Assembly (NCBI GenBank): GCA_025618425.1
Contig: CM046832.1
Coordinates: forward strand, 24,686,559 to 24,750,558
From: Heliocidaris tuberculata
Taxonomy: Eukaryota; Echinodermata; Echinoidea; Camarodonta; Echinometridae
Length of the DNA: 64,000 nt
Direction of reading: 5' to 3'
Under the pieces are notes generated by a model. It ran no database searches and had not been told where the DNA came from. It saw only the letters and a list, made by a program, of their open reading frames with translations. The position numbers and the translations under genes are program-made. Below, one piece after another: positions 15,101 to 27,385 of this stretch; positions within the stretch are counted from its first letter, which is position 1, and every line of letters starts with the position of its first letter.

Positions 15101-15730
15101 AATCTGGTACATAAGGAAAAAAAAGACCATGAACAGTACTCACTTTCAGAAATTCAATGGTTGGATGAACAAGTGTTTCATACACCTCCCATTGCTCATA
15201 GTTGTAGGCTGACTTGAGGAATTTGACAACGGCTGATATTGGGATTCCATCTTCAGCTGCGGAGGCCAGCTCTATGAGAGATTTGTCAAGGACTACACCA
15301 GACAGGTTGATGTCATTGACCAACTGAGGATTACGAGGTTGGTTTCCTCCTCCACCTGAAATTAAAAATAACAAAGTCCATATTATAATGTATCATCCCA
15401 TTTCATCATCTTTTTGCACATATTCAATACACTTGCTTGAAATTGCTTGACAATATACATTTCAAAGGGTATATTTTCATCTAGTTTCTTATTAAACTTA
15501 ATGGATGGATAGACCACTCTATTATAATTGAGACTACTAAATGATGATATTACACAGAAAGATGTTTGAAAAGAGAGACATATTGCAAGAAAAATGGACA
15601 AGAAAACAAAGAGTCAAAGAAACAGGGATAGAGAGTGAGAATATGAAAGAGAAAGAGAGAGAGACAGAGAGGCAGACAGACATACAGGCAGACAGAAAGA
15701 GAGAGAAAGAGAGAAGACAGAGACACAGGA

Positions 15731-15768
<38 letters not shown>

Positions 15769-18700
15769 GTGAGGAAAATCCTGCATATATATACCGTATT
15801 TTCCGGTTTATAAACCGCAGCCGTTTATAAACCGCACCCCCAACTTTTGACACTTGATTGAGAAAAAAAAAATCCAGAGAAAAAAAAAAGCTAAAGAAAA
15901 AATCCAAGCAGATTTAAAACAAATGATTTCAACTGCACACTGAAATGTGAATTCTAGAGTTTGGCAGCTTCGTTGATAATGCTCTATGAAAAAGGAGCGA
16001 GAGAAGTAAATTGTAATTTGTAATTAGGGAAAGAAACCAATCTTCACATTCTTCCTAATCACGCCACACACACAACACAGGGTGTCGCACAGCCAGCTAC
16101 ATGTATATCAGAACCCATGACACGATCGTAATCGTATATCTCAGTCTACTACAAAATGTCTGGAAAATTACAAAACAGACCAAGTACCTGTTTGTGTCAA
16201 TTTATGTTTTTCTGTAGAAAATTCGCCGAAAATATTCCTTATTTTATACATCCAATAAATGCCACAGAATTTACAGTACTTTTGAAGAATCAACGGCCTG
16301 ATCAACGGTCATGAGAAAGTTGGAATTTTCTATACCCCCAGCCTGGCGGCGGCGCGGCCAGCCGGCCCTAGGGCCTAGGCCCTGATCTCATGAGTGTACC
16401 CAATCAAATTGTACCAAGCGCGCGCGCATATAGCGCGTGCATAGAGAAGAGAGAGGGAAAGAGAGAGAGAACAAGAGACTGGGGAGCGTTTCATCAAGTG
16501 TTTTGTCAGTGATCTTTATCGACAAATTTGCTCTTAGCCAATCACATGCAAGGATTTCAGTAGCTTATAACAGTGTTCGTTAAAAATTACTGACAAGACA
16601 CTTGATGAAAGGCGTCATGTTGTGACCCAGCACATGCACAAGATAAACACACGTGGCTTGCAATCACTGATCTCTATGGAAATTTTTTTTTTTCGTCGAG
16701 GTCAGTGCCTGCGATGTCCTAACAATCAGTGACCGCGTGTTTGTTTACTGCTAGTGCGCCATTGAGTCTAGCACTCTCTCTCCTTCTCGTGGACGTGTTC
16801 AACTAGTGGCCATTGTGTAATTTACGAGTGTCGTAAATCTTCAAACGCTGGTCTTCTAACGAGGAATTTGAAGGGGCGTGTTAGCTTGATATTAAATATA
16901 AATTAGTGTGTTTAATTATTGAATACAGAGGGAAATTCATGGTCTTAGCACCTGATATTTAAAGGGGAGGACTACCATACGTGTAATATTAACTTGGTTC
17001 TAAAGAAGAAAACGAGAGAAAGATGTGAGTGAAAAGTTTGAGGTTATGAGCTAATTAGGAATATGGGCAAAGGAAATAATGAATTTCTGTTTCATGTGTG
17101 ACTTTTTTGAAATTCATTAATATGTTCATATGGAGGGGGGGGGGGGGGGGGAGACAAATAAGAGAAGAAAGAAGAAAGGTTAATTAAGGGACAAAAATCA
17201 GACAATGCTCATACCCGGATATGCAGTGACTCAATTATACACAGCCTAAAAATGCCCTCTCCATGGCTTTAAATATTGATTTCCTATTCAATTGGCTGTA
17301 AGCTAGTGCACAGTAGAGGTCTCCTATTCAATATACCGCAGGTACTAAGCTCCCAGGCTATTGTTCAAGGTGCCAAGTTACGTAAGTTACCAGTGGAACC
17401 AAATCTGGGTCAGCAAACAATATTTGTTTTTAAAAACAATAGGCATGGGTATTGTCTCGCTGTTTAATGAAAGGGGCAAAATCACAGCAGCTCTGTAAAG
17501 TCATGAGGGGGTAAATTTTGCATGCAAAATGTTGTGATTACCGGCCGGTACCTCAGCCATCTTCTACGCGGCTGCTGCGGCGGAGACACTGTTTGTGTGC
17601 CCGCTTCTCGCGCTGATTTTGTTGAATCATAACGCGGAAAATGACGACAAAGAGAGATACATGATGCAAAACAAGTGAGTTTTATTTCATCATTTTGACA
17701 AAGACATGTAGAGACGACATTAAAAAATGATTAACAATCGTTAAACTGAGAAATCTGGTCAAAATGTTGGGTTTTGTAATGATTTATTTCCTTATATCCG
17801 TGTATTAACCGCCCCTCCTTTTTGGGACATTTTCCAGAAGGAAAAACCCGCGGTTAATATACCGGAAAATACGGTACTGTATAAGCTGTTTTTTTCGCGT
17901 ACAGATATTTTCGCGATTTTGGACTAGGTAGGGAAATTCGCGAGGGTTTAATTTCGCGATTTTTGTGATGTTTTTGTTACTATAAACAGCCATATATTGA
18001 AGTGGAAATTTTCGCGAGGACCGACTCGCGAAAATCGCGAAAATAAAACCACCACGAAAATAACCACTTATACAGTATATATATGGAGACCTTATTAAAA
18101 TCTTATATTTCTCACATAAGCTAAAGTCTCACCAGATATGATCTCCATGCCAGCAAAGAACAACTCTGAGAAAGTATCCAAGATATAATCCTCTGTGTCT
18201 GGTGCAGCAGGACTAGTCAGCAGTGTCCGGCGAGTACTATCGGTCAGGGTCTCTAAGATGGCTAGGAACTGGGCAGCACTGCCTTCAAACATGTCTGATA
18301 GTAACTTCTCCACTGGTGTGCGAGGCCACATGATCTAGTAAAGATTTAAAGAAAAGTCATCATTAACAAGATATTTAATAATCTCTTTGAATAGATCATC
18401 TGAATGAAAGTATGTACAAGTATAATAAACAAAAAATCAAGCTGAATGGAAAGAATACAGCAGAAAATACAGAAAATACCTTTATCTCAATAAATCTATT
18501 TGTAATGTCAGACAAATACATGTATAAAACATTAGAAGAGTGAAAATAAAGAAAGGTTAGGTACATGTACTAGGTATATCCTGTTCGTTTGGCAAATCCT
18601 TCCTAATGGATGTATGAACAAATAGGAAATGATTATACTATTATACTGTCTATTTGAAGTAATGTTGCAATATTACATGTATGTCACGAAGCATACTCAT

Positions 18701-21700
18701 CATATAAAAATCAGCTATACAACACTCTATTGGAAAACCATTAATAAGTAAAAATTAAATCATGTAGTATCACAAACTTTTTTTTTTAGCATGCTTTCCA
18801 TCACATTATAAAATTATAAAGTTTTGCATGATTCTCTTCTGCACAAAAAGGAAAACAGATATTCAAAATCATTACCTACATATTAACTGGTGACACTGTA
18901 AACAATATGATGACACAAACATATCATGGATGATTTACTAAATGCTAAATTTTCATTGTCACAATCCATCAAATATCCATGAAATAAAACAGACACTGAA
19001 CAAAACACTAAATATGATATTAATGCATGCTGACAATTTTAAATGGAAAAATATGATCACTTATTGAGTAAAGTTATGCATATCACTAATATGACCATGA
19101 CAGGTCCTTTGAATTGGTTTTAAAGTAAAGAACAAGCAGTCAAAGACTTCAGAGAAAAAAAAAAACAAAAATCTCGGCCGCAACCTTTCCCTCAAAACAA
19201 GTTTTGTTAAATTCTGTCATGTCTTTAAAGTGATCCTCAACCATCACAGAATTACACTTATGTTCGTTAGATGTTACATGTTAGATATTTCAGGCAGAAA
19301 TTTATTGCACGTAAGGTAAAAATTATCAAACAATATTATTACACACATTAACCCATAGCAGTTCAGAGCTTTCTTTAGGTTTAAATTAATTAGCTTTCAC
19401 TCTTCAAATTGGCATGAATTATACTTATTTTCCACTCCTACATAGTTTGAAAAAATGTATATCAAATGAACCAATGTGAATGAAAATTGCAACATTTAAC
19501 GGAAAATTGCCAATTTGTACACAAAATAGTGATTATATATATTTCACACTGCATTGCCAATTTAGAAACTTTAATGATTAGCAATTAATTAAATTGCTCT
19601 TATTCGTAAATGTCACAATGTACTGCAATAAGATATAAACTCAATTTTTTTCTGTGATTTTTGCTCTTTCGCTCATGATGTATAACATGTAATTTCAGAT
19701 CAGAAGATAATGCAAAAAACATCACTACATGAAGTACTGCTCTATAGGTTAAATATATAGCAGTCATACTGCCATTACTGGCTGAACCTGTATTTCTGCA
19801 TATATATATATATATGAAAATTAAAAATTAAATTTGAGAGAGTGCAATATTAGTTGTTCTTGATAATGGTGCAATGACTAGGGTCGACAATGTTACAAGA
19901 TTATACAAGGTTAACCTTTTGCATTTGGTTTTGTTAATATTTAAGAGATTATAATAATGTTCATTAACTGTAACCTTCAACTTCATGTTAAACCACTGCA
20001 TTATGAAACACTTTAAATCAAGCTGCATGACACAAGAACATACACTGAAATGATTTGAAACACTTCAGTTTTAATGAGGCTGATATTTCAATGCTGCACT
20101 GTATTGCCGGGGCACAATATTCTTTATTAAATTCTCTTTAATACCACTGCATCATGAAACAAATGAAATATGCTGAACAAAACAAGATGTTTTTCAATGA
20201 AATGCACTTGAACAACATGTAATGAGAAATCAAACCTTTATGTTTATAATGTTAACAGTCAACTTTCTCCAATTTTTTAATCCTGAAAACTATTTTTAAA
20301 GAACATGTCTTGTATTGTGGAAAAGCTAAAAAAGGAGAGGGTATATCAAAGCATTCAGCAGTATTCACATATCTTTAGTTTCTTTCTGATACTTACAATT
20401 GTAAAGACTTTCAAGAAATTCACTTTATAACAAATTTAATAACTTAATTGTATTGCCTATAGAAATTATGTTCATGTTATAAATGTATAATAGGTACATA
20501 TAAATGAAAGGATCAAACATTTCCATAGGCAATCTGCGGCCACATTTTTAAAATTGCCTTAGAGTGTGTGTGTGTATGTGTGTGTGTAATTGGGTTTTTA
20601 CAGGAGTGTACAAATCAAATATGATTATTTACGTCTAGGACCGACATTTAACGCCACCATTCGAAAGACATGACTGAGCTTTGTACCTGGGTTCGATCAG
20701 AGTCAGATTTAGGTGAATACAGAGAACTGACCATGGACATTAACACAAGACCAACCCCTCAGAAGTAGACTTTCTTAAAATTCTTTCTTGCGCTTCAGAA
20801 GCCATGAAAAATATTGGTTAACAATTACATCTTCCCGCATCATGCAAAATACTTTTAATATTATAAGAAAATGACATGCGTGGCTTGCAAAGCTACTATA
20901 ACCTATCTTGAATTTCAAGTTCATGTCTACAGATTTTCAGTCAAAGATATTATAACAAACAAATGATTATTAAAGATTGTATTCCTTACTGAAAGTTAAT
21001 GCGCATTATCATCTTTTGTTAGTTGCTCGTATCACAAACCATATGACTATTTCATTTTGCATGGATGAAATTAGTGCACAGCAAACTGGATAATGTCTTC
21101 AATTTTAACTTTGTTAGATGTATATAGACACACTTGATGGATGATAAACTCAGAATATGAACCTCACACTTGTACTCACATTTCCTTGTTTTTTAACAAG
21201 GTCATCTAGTCGTTGTTTGGTGGTTTTATGCCAGATGAGTCGCCCATCACTGGCTACTAGTGTGACCGTTCGTACTTCGGTAGGCTAGGGTGTGGCATCA
21301 TTATGAATTAAATCAATTAAATTCCTTGCTCTCATCTAAGCTCATTACTTCATTTTCCAACAGCCTATACAATATAGCTTGTGCCATGACACAAACAATG
21401 GTAAATACATAAAGGCTGATTGCAATGGAGGAGTGCATTATGTAAGAAACCAGTATAAAATTACTTTGTATTCTTAGATACTTTTTGTATGAATTTTAAG
21501 CCTACAATGAATGGCATTTTTATAAACTTATTGGGCAGGACTACAGTATTTATTTCATCGGACAATCGTATCTTCATTACATATCAGTGCTCTATCCTAA
21601 AGAAAATGCGCTGCTCACATATCAAATAGACTCATGTTTAGATCCTAAAATAACTTTTAATGAAGTTTGCTCCACATCTGTTCGGCCAACCAAACTTATT

Positions 21701-24700
21701 ATGAAATTCATCTAGTCTGTCATACTACCTTCCTAGTGGACCTTAAGACATAAAATAAAACAAGCCGATACCAGTGATGAAATATCCTTGCACACTTTAT
21801 ATGAATGATACTTACTGATTGCGAGTCCTTCACATTGCTCCTTGTCTTTGGACGTAGCAGTCCCTTGGGTCGCTTGCGGTCAAACACTGAGCGTCTGTAC
21901 ACCATGATGCCAAGCTACCGTTACAAATAATAATAACTGCATATATTAATATGAAATCAAATGACTGGCAATTAATATTCATGATCAAAGATAACAATGA
22001 TCAAATTTACCTCATATGTCAAGGTTTGGTTTCAATTAGGTGTCATAAATATTTTTGGATATTCTAAGCATTAACATCAAATAGACATAAACTTATATGT
22101 TTCATAACATTTATGAAAGACTAGTTATAAATATGATTCAAGAGTTGTCTCTGAGCATACTTTAATAAGTATATACTGATGTTACAAAGTTCTATAAATC
22201 TATTACCATGATTTATTTACCTTGACGGTTGCTTGTCTGAAGACTGCTTCAATCTCTAGGCTAGGTGGAGCAGAGCTGATGCGTTCTAGCTGACTCAATT
22301 CATTCACCTTTCCTAGGGCACGTCTTGCAAAAGCCTTTTAAAAAATCACATGAATCCACATTCACACAAGTTATAATTTATTTCTAACATCTATCAATAG
22401 TTATCATCAAATTTGCAATGTAGAATCCATGATTATTACAACATTAAATTTGGGCTGGTTTCTTACAGCTGTGAGGAGTTATTTGCTGTTGTGTAAATGA
22501 CCTTAACTCAATTAAGGAAACAAGGTTGTATCCCAGTTCCCAAATAAGACTTCTGCTCCTACTTGAAAGAGTCATATTTTGCATCAGCCTTTTATTACAT
22601 AATACTAAAAAAAAAACATAACTTTTGCAACATGAAACTCCAAATTGCAAATGACATCTGTTTTTGCAGCAAGAAACTTGAAAAAACTTGAAAAATATGT
22701 CAAAATTAAAATCATTTCCCTTCATGGAACTATCCAGAATCTCACTTACATGCAAAATTTCTGAAAGTTTTATCAATGTGAAAGTGTCTGGCTTTACAGT
22801 ATACATGTAACTTATATTCTAGCCATACCTCTGCTTGTTGATGAGCCTTGCAGTCAAAGTAGGACTGACACACAGCAGAATAGAGAGTGGTTCTCCATTG
22901 CAGGTAACGCACAGACATGAGAGGTACAGAGTTTTCCATGCACATACAGGCCCACAGTAGAAACTCCAATACCTATTACAGACAAAGGAAAATCATTTCA
23001 TTCCTTTTATCAATCCGACAACATTTATTGGTGCTTAGATGGTAATTTACAGTTCTTACTAGCTCTTCCGAAAAATTTGTGTCACAATTTTTTCCATAAA
23101 TCGTACACATTTTTAAAAAAATATACCTTTTTCTGGTTTTCTACATGAAAACAAAACAAAATTGTGTATGTAAACACATACGCTGTGTGAAAAGAACGTT
23201 GAGGTTACGTGCTAGAGAATAGCATTCAAATGGATTTGAACTACATACATGTATACATCCAAAGTCTGTCATCATTTTCCAATGGTGATTAATTTAACAT
23301 AATTAGCTAATTTCCAACATGATAAAGCTCCTGAACAATACATAAACTGCTGTACTGATGTCATTTTTATAGGTGGATAGACATGGGGGGGGGGGGGGGG
23401 GGATGGCCACACTTAACACACACCCCCTACCCCTCCCCCTTCTTACAATTCTCGGCCCTCATCTGTCAATCCATATTCTATTAAGTTGCAGAACTCACCT
23501 TGGCAGAATGACCTAGAGTCATCATATGTCGTGATACACTGTAGATATGGATTGTTCCTGGATAAAAGAGAAAAGAGACACGATAATATTAACCCATTGC
23601 CCACGGGAAATGGGTGCTCCATGTGTAAACCCTGTGAGAATGAGAGAATCTAGAAGTCACAAGCAAAAGTGATATTTAGATGTCACTGATTACTATTTTA
23701 GTCAATTCCTACTGATATATCGTGAATATTTCGTCTTAGACTTCCGCCCCATAGATATTATCACCAAAATGGACAAGTGTGTATACTCTGCTTTCTTGGT
23801 GATATGTATGTATGTTAAGACTGCAAAAAAACTGCACTCTCACAAAAGACCATAAAAGGAGTACAATTTTTTTTTTTTTACAGGAAGGGGACAGAGAGAG
23901 CAAAAGCAAAGCAAATGCTTTATGACAAAGGCTGAGATTATAGAATAGTGAATTCAGTGAGCCAACGAAACATTACATGTATTTATACGAGCAGTAAAAC
24001 TAAATTGCATCTTCGAGCTTATTATAGATTTTTTTTTTTTAAAGACCAGGTCAAAGTTCTGGCAACTTCAGATTGAATACCGAAAATAGATATGATGTAT
24101 AATCTTTTTGCCTCAATAACATGAAAAACACTATCTTACCATTGTAGACCAGCCAGCAAAGTGACTCTCTTGGTAGGATCACTTGTGTGATGAGCCTGAG
24201 AAAGGCTAGGATCTTGAGGCATTGGCCAACAGACTGGGTGTTTTGAAGCTTGGGATCTGTCATTAATACCAGCTGGTAGTTGCAGATGCTCTTCCCATAC
24301 AATGCACGGAACTTAACAATCAAACAGACATCAGATATGTTATTCTTTGTTTACAAAAAAAAAAAGAGGAGATATTAATGCAAATTCAATGAGCTCTTTT
24401 CAAAGGTGAAAGTGATAGCGTAGGAAGTGAAAATGCTGAAAATCCGAAATTTAAACAAACAGCAGAAATGCAGAACATTCATTCCAAAGATATGAAAGAG
24501 ATATTTCACTTTGGGGTAGCAGGGAAGGTCAAGTCAATGTTAAATCAGAATATCATCAGCAACTCACAAGAAAATTAGAACTACTGATGCAAAATAATTT
24601 TCTGCATTAAGAAACAAATCATTTATCATTAATAAGTATGCTCTCAATCTAGGATTGACATTTTCTAGTACTAGTATCAACTCTTAGTCAACCTTAATTA

Positions 24701-26874
24701 ACAAATATAGTTAATGACAAATGTTAGATAGTCATTTGTAATGGTAGAAATTCTTAAAAATCTCACTGTTCTTAAAATCAAGTAATATGGAGGAAGATTC
24801 CTTACTGTCAAACTTGCATTGTCTGTCTCGAGACCATCTGGGAAGAAGATTGCCTTCACTGTCTTGATGTCCACAATGTCTTCGATGTGCCGATCACCAA
24901 ACTGATCAAGGTAGCGTCCATAGCACTGCCATACAGCTAAGTTGTATTCCTAAGTACATGTATTGAATGAATTTACCGGTAAGTCTACTTAGTTCCGTTG
25001 AATTTTTACTCATGTTATACTTGGATGTAACAGGACATAATCCTCTAAGAACTAAAAAAAAAAAGAGTAAAATTAAGGGAACAATCATGAACAATCATTC
25101 ACTAATGTCACATATTCTGACTGTTATGGAATCATGCCTTTGGGGATCAAAGTGTCACCGACAAACTTGTTATGCATCTTCACTAATACTGAGCCTTCAA
25201 ACAAGATTACAATAAACATGCTTATCGCATTCATAAAGAAATGAAAATTCATTGAAACTGAATCTTGTTGAAACTTACCTTCATAGAAACCAAAAAGTCT
25301 CCCATCTCGATAACCTTCTTCTGGTAATAGGTACAAGGTAGTCGTGCTTCATAACTGTTCCACAAGTTGAATAATGTGTTTGATCTGTAAAAAAAACAAA
25401 AAATTAAGGGGAAAAAGGATAAATCGTCACGACCGTGCAGACTGACACTGACTATGACTGACTGAACATGGAAGTACTGCCCCTGTAAGAAGTAGCATGA
25501 AATCAAGCATTCGGTCTCAAGGTATCTGCTGATATATACTGCAGTAGGGGAGGCTATATAAGGCAGCAATATTCTCTTTAGCAATACATCCCAAAGGTTG
25601 ATGGGATACACAGGCAAGATTTCAAGCTACCACAGTAAGAAAAATAAAGCCCCAAAGTGCCACAGGATCATGATAGAATTCCAAATTAAATAAACATTGC
25701 AGGGCCTTCAGAAGATTTTTGGATTTGGGAGGTGCATTTTCATTCAATAAAAATACTTTTTGTGCTCATGACTTGTCATGGCCAAGGGCAGAAATCTCTC
25801 TTCAAATGTGAGGATGACAGCAAATATCCTCTGACAAACAGAAAAAAAAGAAAGTCACAGGCTATTTGTACGCATGTTATTTTAATCACAAAATTGTATG
25901 ATGAGCAAACAAAAACAAAAAACAAAAAAAGTCATAAACTTTCAGTGTTAACTTGTATGGCCAGGGATCCTAAAGCTGTGTACCCTGCAATGCATTGCAT
26001 TCAAAGGGCCAAATTTCTGCCGTGACTGTTGAATGAGAATATCATTGAGGTTTACCAAAAAGAATTAGTAATTTTCCTTAGTTTTGTGATATTACTATTA
26101 TTTGGAAATCAGGGTGATATTCACATTAGTCAGCTTTGCATTGATTTATCACATGTGCGTAGCTTTAGGACCCTTTCATTTTTTCGAACAAAATTTGACA
26201 CGGGCATCGATATCGACTTGAAAATGTTTATTGCCTTTTATTGGCTATCTTTTCCCTCAATTTTCTCAATGATTGATTCAACTTCAAAAATTGTAGAACC
26301 TAGTTAGATGAAAGAACTTCACATAAACCACTGAATTAAATGAGATTTTTTAGCCACTGGGTACTGAAAATAAATTGTGTAGGCGTATCTTTTGGTCCCA
26401 CCCCCATCAAAAAAGGGGGGCAATCGCACCCTTCTCACCCCCCCCCCCCCCCCAGCCCAGGCATCATGCCATTCTGACACTGACTCTAATAATTCAGAAA
26501 GTATGTATATAATACTGTGATACTGGACTCACTTACATAATACATTACACTCTCTTTTCTGATTCTGATTCTGAATCTGAGTCTGTCAAGTGTCATTCAA
26601 TTTCAATTCATTGCCACACACATTTCTTACAAACCAACATCATCAACAACAAATTCTTCAATGCATCGGACTTAATAGAAATTGGTTACCCTCTTGCAAA
26701 TGGCTCGTCATCCTTTTTCTTATGGCCAGGAGTACCTCTCTTTTTCATGAACTGGATAAAGAGTTTGTACTCTTCTTCGAAAGCATTAAGCACTGGATTT
26801 TTGTCCCCTGTATAGTATTTAGATGATGGTTGGGCGACTGATTTAGCAGCTTTCTGCTGCAGCATCATCGCCAT
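203..26874 (-). CDS. CFAP54: CFAP54-like central-pair ciliary protein, 5' 32 exons (3' end outside window)
   Basis: A large minus-strand gene whose exons I joined by eye. All 32 have AG acceptors and GT donors with matching phases, and together give 4716 nt (1572 codons) without a stop. CFAP54 (formerly C12orf55; FAP54 in algae) is a scaffold of the C1d projection of the central-pair apparatus in motile cilia, and vertebrate forms are about 3000 residues, so about half is present. The call rests on recalled family features: an N-terminal block with a tryptophan-rich segment around residues 65-145, and a fibronectin-III-like pair of exons ending near residue 1095. The start at 26874 has a good context (CAAAATGGCG), and no upstream in-frame exon was seen. 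The gene continues past position 203. Another giant ciliary scaffold is the only realistic alternative. Confidence 0.82.
786..816. repeat. (GA)n microsatellite
   Basis: A purine dinucleotide run in the intron between CFAP54 exons 31 and 32. Similar GA/CT tracts lie at 8074-8094, 12074-12105, 15733-15766 (inside a broader GA-rich stretch from about 15640) and 37351-37380. Homopolymer G or C runs of about 14-23 bases are at about 17133-17151, 23385-23401, 26439-26453, 55224-55238, 57957-57971 and 63160-63182. Confidence 0.9.
2736..2792. repeat. Short hairpin repeat in CFAP54 intron
   Basis: GAGCCACAAGGGCATTAACTC is answered by an almost exact inverted copy ending at 2792, with a short loop. 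Related single arms occur near 4228 (AAAGCCACAAGGGCAAT) and at 60605-60633 (GTCCTTCTGGCTCTCAACAG), so this is a dispersed family. No coding potential. Confidence 0.6.
5809..10814 (-). CDS. CFAP54: CFAP54 exons 18-24 with FN3-like region
   Basis: Exons, high to low: 10470-10814, 9828-9980, 8640-8816, 8168-8260, 7422-7604, 6698-6840, 5809-5956. Exon 18 is the longest. It begins with a Thr/Gln/Asp-rich linker, has a helical core (FNTIMDLHLELLYMYHRVCL) and ends in an Ala/Lys/Ser/Gly repeat (roughly KASVKASAKGSAKGSAKS), a low-complexity basic tail. Exons 20-22 form a fibronectin-III-like domain: VAWYRLFARK, then LPGTGEE, then LKVNERYVFAVAAYTDDGQL. The YVFAVAAY strand is the typical FN3 F strand. 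Exons 23-24 return to helical segments. The minisatellite palindrome lies in the intron between exons 19 and 20. Confidence 0.84.
6386..6563. mobile_element. TACAGT-ended MITE-like element, copy 1
   Basis: A 178 bp element starting TACAGTCAAACCTGC and ending ACAGGTTACACTGTA, so its ends are inverted. It contains a characteristic internal phrase, AAAGACCACTTTTCTTGTCTC. Two further copies lie at 53597-53784 and 57325-57695. It sits in the CFAP54 intron between exons 23 and 24 and has no coding capacity. The superfamily is not assigned. Confidence 0.65.
8938..9406. repeat. Inverted minisatellite: GGACAACTACCCCCC array and its mirror array
   Basis: From about 8955 to 9160 the plus strand carries tandem 14-16 bp units of the type GGACAACTACCCCCC. 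From about 9166 to 9390 it carries the reverse complement (GGGGGGTAGTTGTCC). The two half-arrays meet at about 9163, so the region can fold into a hairpin of about 220 bp per arm. The 10-mer CGCTTCGTGC flanks it on both sides (8938-8947 and 9397-9406), like a target-site duplication. An open frame across the left half encodes only the repeat (PPGQLPPQDNYPPGQ) and is not a gene. It lies in the intron between CFAP54 exons 19 and 20. Confidence 0.9.
11263..18334 (-). CDS. CFAP54: CFAP54 exons 10-17
   Basis: Exons, high to low: 18133-18334, 15144-15355, 13840-13999, 13344-13417, 12860-12994, 12234-12375, 11787-11855, 11263-11474. Each boundary has a clean AG/GT pair, and the one-base phase carry-overs all agree. 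The segment is mostly predicted helix (for example EKLLSDMFEGSAAQFLAILE in exon 10). Lys/Ser- and Glu/Pro-rich linkers lie in exon 12 (NPNRKSKKSHAQVEE) and exon 16 (EEEPSPSPFF). The intron between exons 10 and 11 is 2.8 kb, almost all of it made of two adjoining TIR elements and a microsatellite. Confidence 0.83.
15792..17876. mobile_element. 2.1 kb TIR DNA transposon, non-autonomous, TACCGTATTTTCCGG ends
   Basis: The left end reads TACCGTATTTTCCGG and the right end is its exact inverted match, CCGGAAAATACGGTA. Subterminal AACCGC/GCGGTT motifs are repeated at both ends, and the element is about 2085 bp. No transposase-like open frame was found. The interior has a GC-rich patch near 16340-16435 and a nested hairpin at 16485-16613. 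It fills most of the CFAP54 intron between exons 10 and 11. Similar TACCGTATTTTCCGG ends recur in many animal repeat families, but I do not assign a superfamily. Confidence 0.78.
16485..16613. mobile_element. Nested MITE-like hairpin with TTTCATCAAGTG ends
   Basis: The left arm AGCGTTTCATCAAGTGTTTT is matched by an inverted arm, GACAAGACACTTGATGAAAG, giving a 129 bp element inside the larger TIR element at 15792-17876. No coding capacity. The nesting implies a later insertion. Confidence 0.65.
17875..18077. mobile_element. 203 bp TIR element rich in TTTTCGCG, abutting the larger element
   Basis: The ends are TACTGTATAAG and CTTATACAGTA, an exact inverted pair. The interior repeats TTTTCGCG/CGCGAAAA many times in both orientations, so most of the element can self-pair. 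Its first TA is the last TA of the neighbouring 2.1 kb element, consistent with TA-targeted insertion at that edge. It lies about 55 bp from the 3' boundary of CFAP54 exon 10. Confidence 0.75.
18335..21179. other. Long CFAP54 intron, no gene seen
   Basis: A 2.8 kb AT-rich intron between exons 9 and 10. A short TG run lies near 20568-20587. It is followed at about 20630-20760 by sequence containing GGGTTCGATC, which resembles a tRNA B box and may be an old SINE fragment. A TA run is at 19800-19815. Nothing coding was found. Confidence 0.6.
21180..26874 (-). CDS. CFAP54: CFAP54 exons 1-9 (N-terminal domain)
   Basis: Exons, high to low: 26690-26874, 25279-25384, 24806-24949, 24140-24311, 23499-23557, 22829-22972, 22221-22334, 21816-21914, 21180-21284. 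Joined phases are consistent (exon 1 ends on two bases of a Gly codon completed by exon 2). The protein starts MAMMLQQKAAKSVAQPSSKY and contains the segments FNLWNSYEARLPCTYYQKK, EYNLAVWQCYGRYLDQFGD and GTIHIYSVSRHMMTLGHSAK, predicted to be helical and rich in Trp and Tyr. This is the conserved CFAP54 N-terminal domain (known as DUF4486), as far as I can recall it. Exon 9 (VASDGRLIWHKTTKQRLDDL) precedes a 2.8 kb intron in which I found no further exon. Confidence 0.85.
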
Positions 26875-26888
26875 TTTGATACAATGTT

Positions 26889-26901
26889 GTTGCTAGGTCG
26901 T
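26889..26901. promoter_or_regulatory. Possible RFX X-box (imperfect) upstream of CFAP54
   Basis: GTTGCTAGGTCGT lies 15-27 bp upstream of the CFAP54 start codon. Its first half matches the RFX half-site (GTTGCY); the second half is degenerate. RFX factors are known to drive ciliary genes through X-boxes near the start site, so position and gene type fit. The match itself is weak. Confidence 0.3.
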
Positions 26902-27385
26902 GTTCATATTAACATGGGTATTTTTTCAGTACTGAAAAAAAATATGAGCATAAAGAAATAAATTTTCATAGCCTTTTAAAATAATGAAGATCAAAATTAA
27001 TGTCGTGATTATATTTTAAATCTTTTTTAAAATATATATTAATTGATAAGATTTTGTTTTATTATTTCACTGAAATATCGTAAATATCGTCAAAGATCGT
27101 GATCTTTGATATCGTAGATTTAAAACCCTGTTTCAATAATGGACTCACCTATATATGCCGCGCCCACTTTTCGCAGCTGGTTACCCAAAAACTGTAGCTT
27201 TCGGAAGAGTGTGCTTTGTATGCCTGCGCACTCGGATGCCTAAACTTCCACGCCGGCCCAGGCGGCTGGAAATCCTGCCAGAACTGATGCATGATGAGGG
27301 CTTTCGCTTCTGGGACTCATGGGAATAGAAAGTGAATTAGGTACGTAGATCCAAGTGTTAAATCGAGGTTCTAACTTGTTAGATC

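Noticed and set aside
15541..15907. Arg/Glu-rich and Ser/Leu-rich frames on both strands
   Set aside because: Translations of a GA/CT microsatellite region.
20630..20760. tRNA gene suggested by a GGGTTCGATC B-box-like word
   Set aside because: No A box at the right distance and no cloverleaf; at most an old SINE fragment.
22444..22806. 120-codon minus-strand frame in a CFAP54 intron
   Set aside because: It spans an intron between two confidently placed exons, with no similarity to the gene or other proteins.
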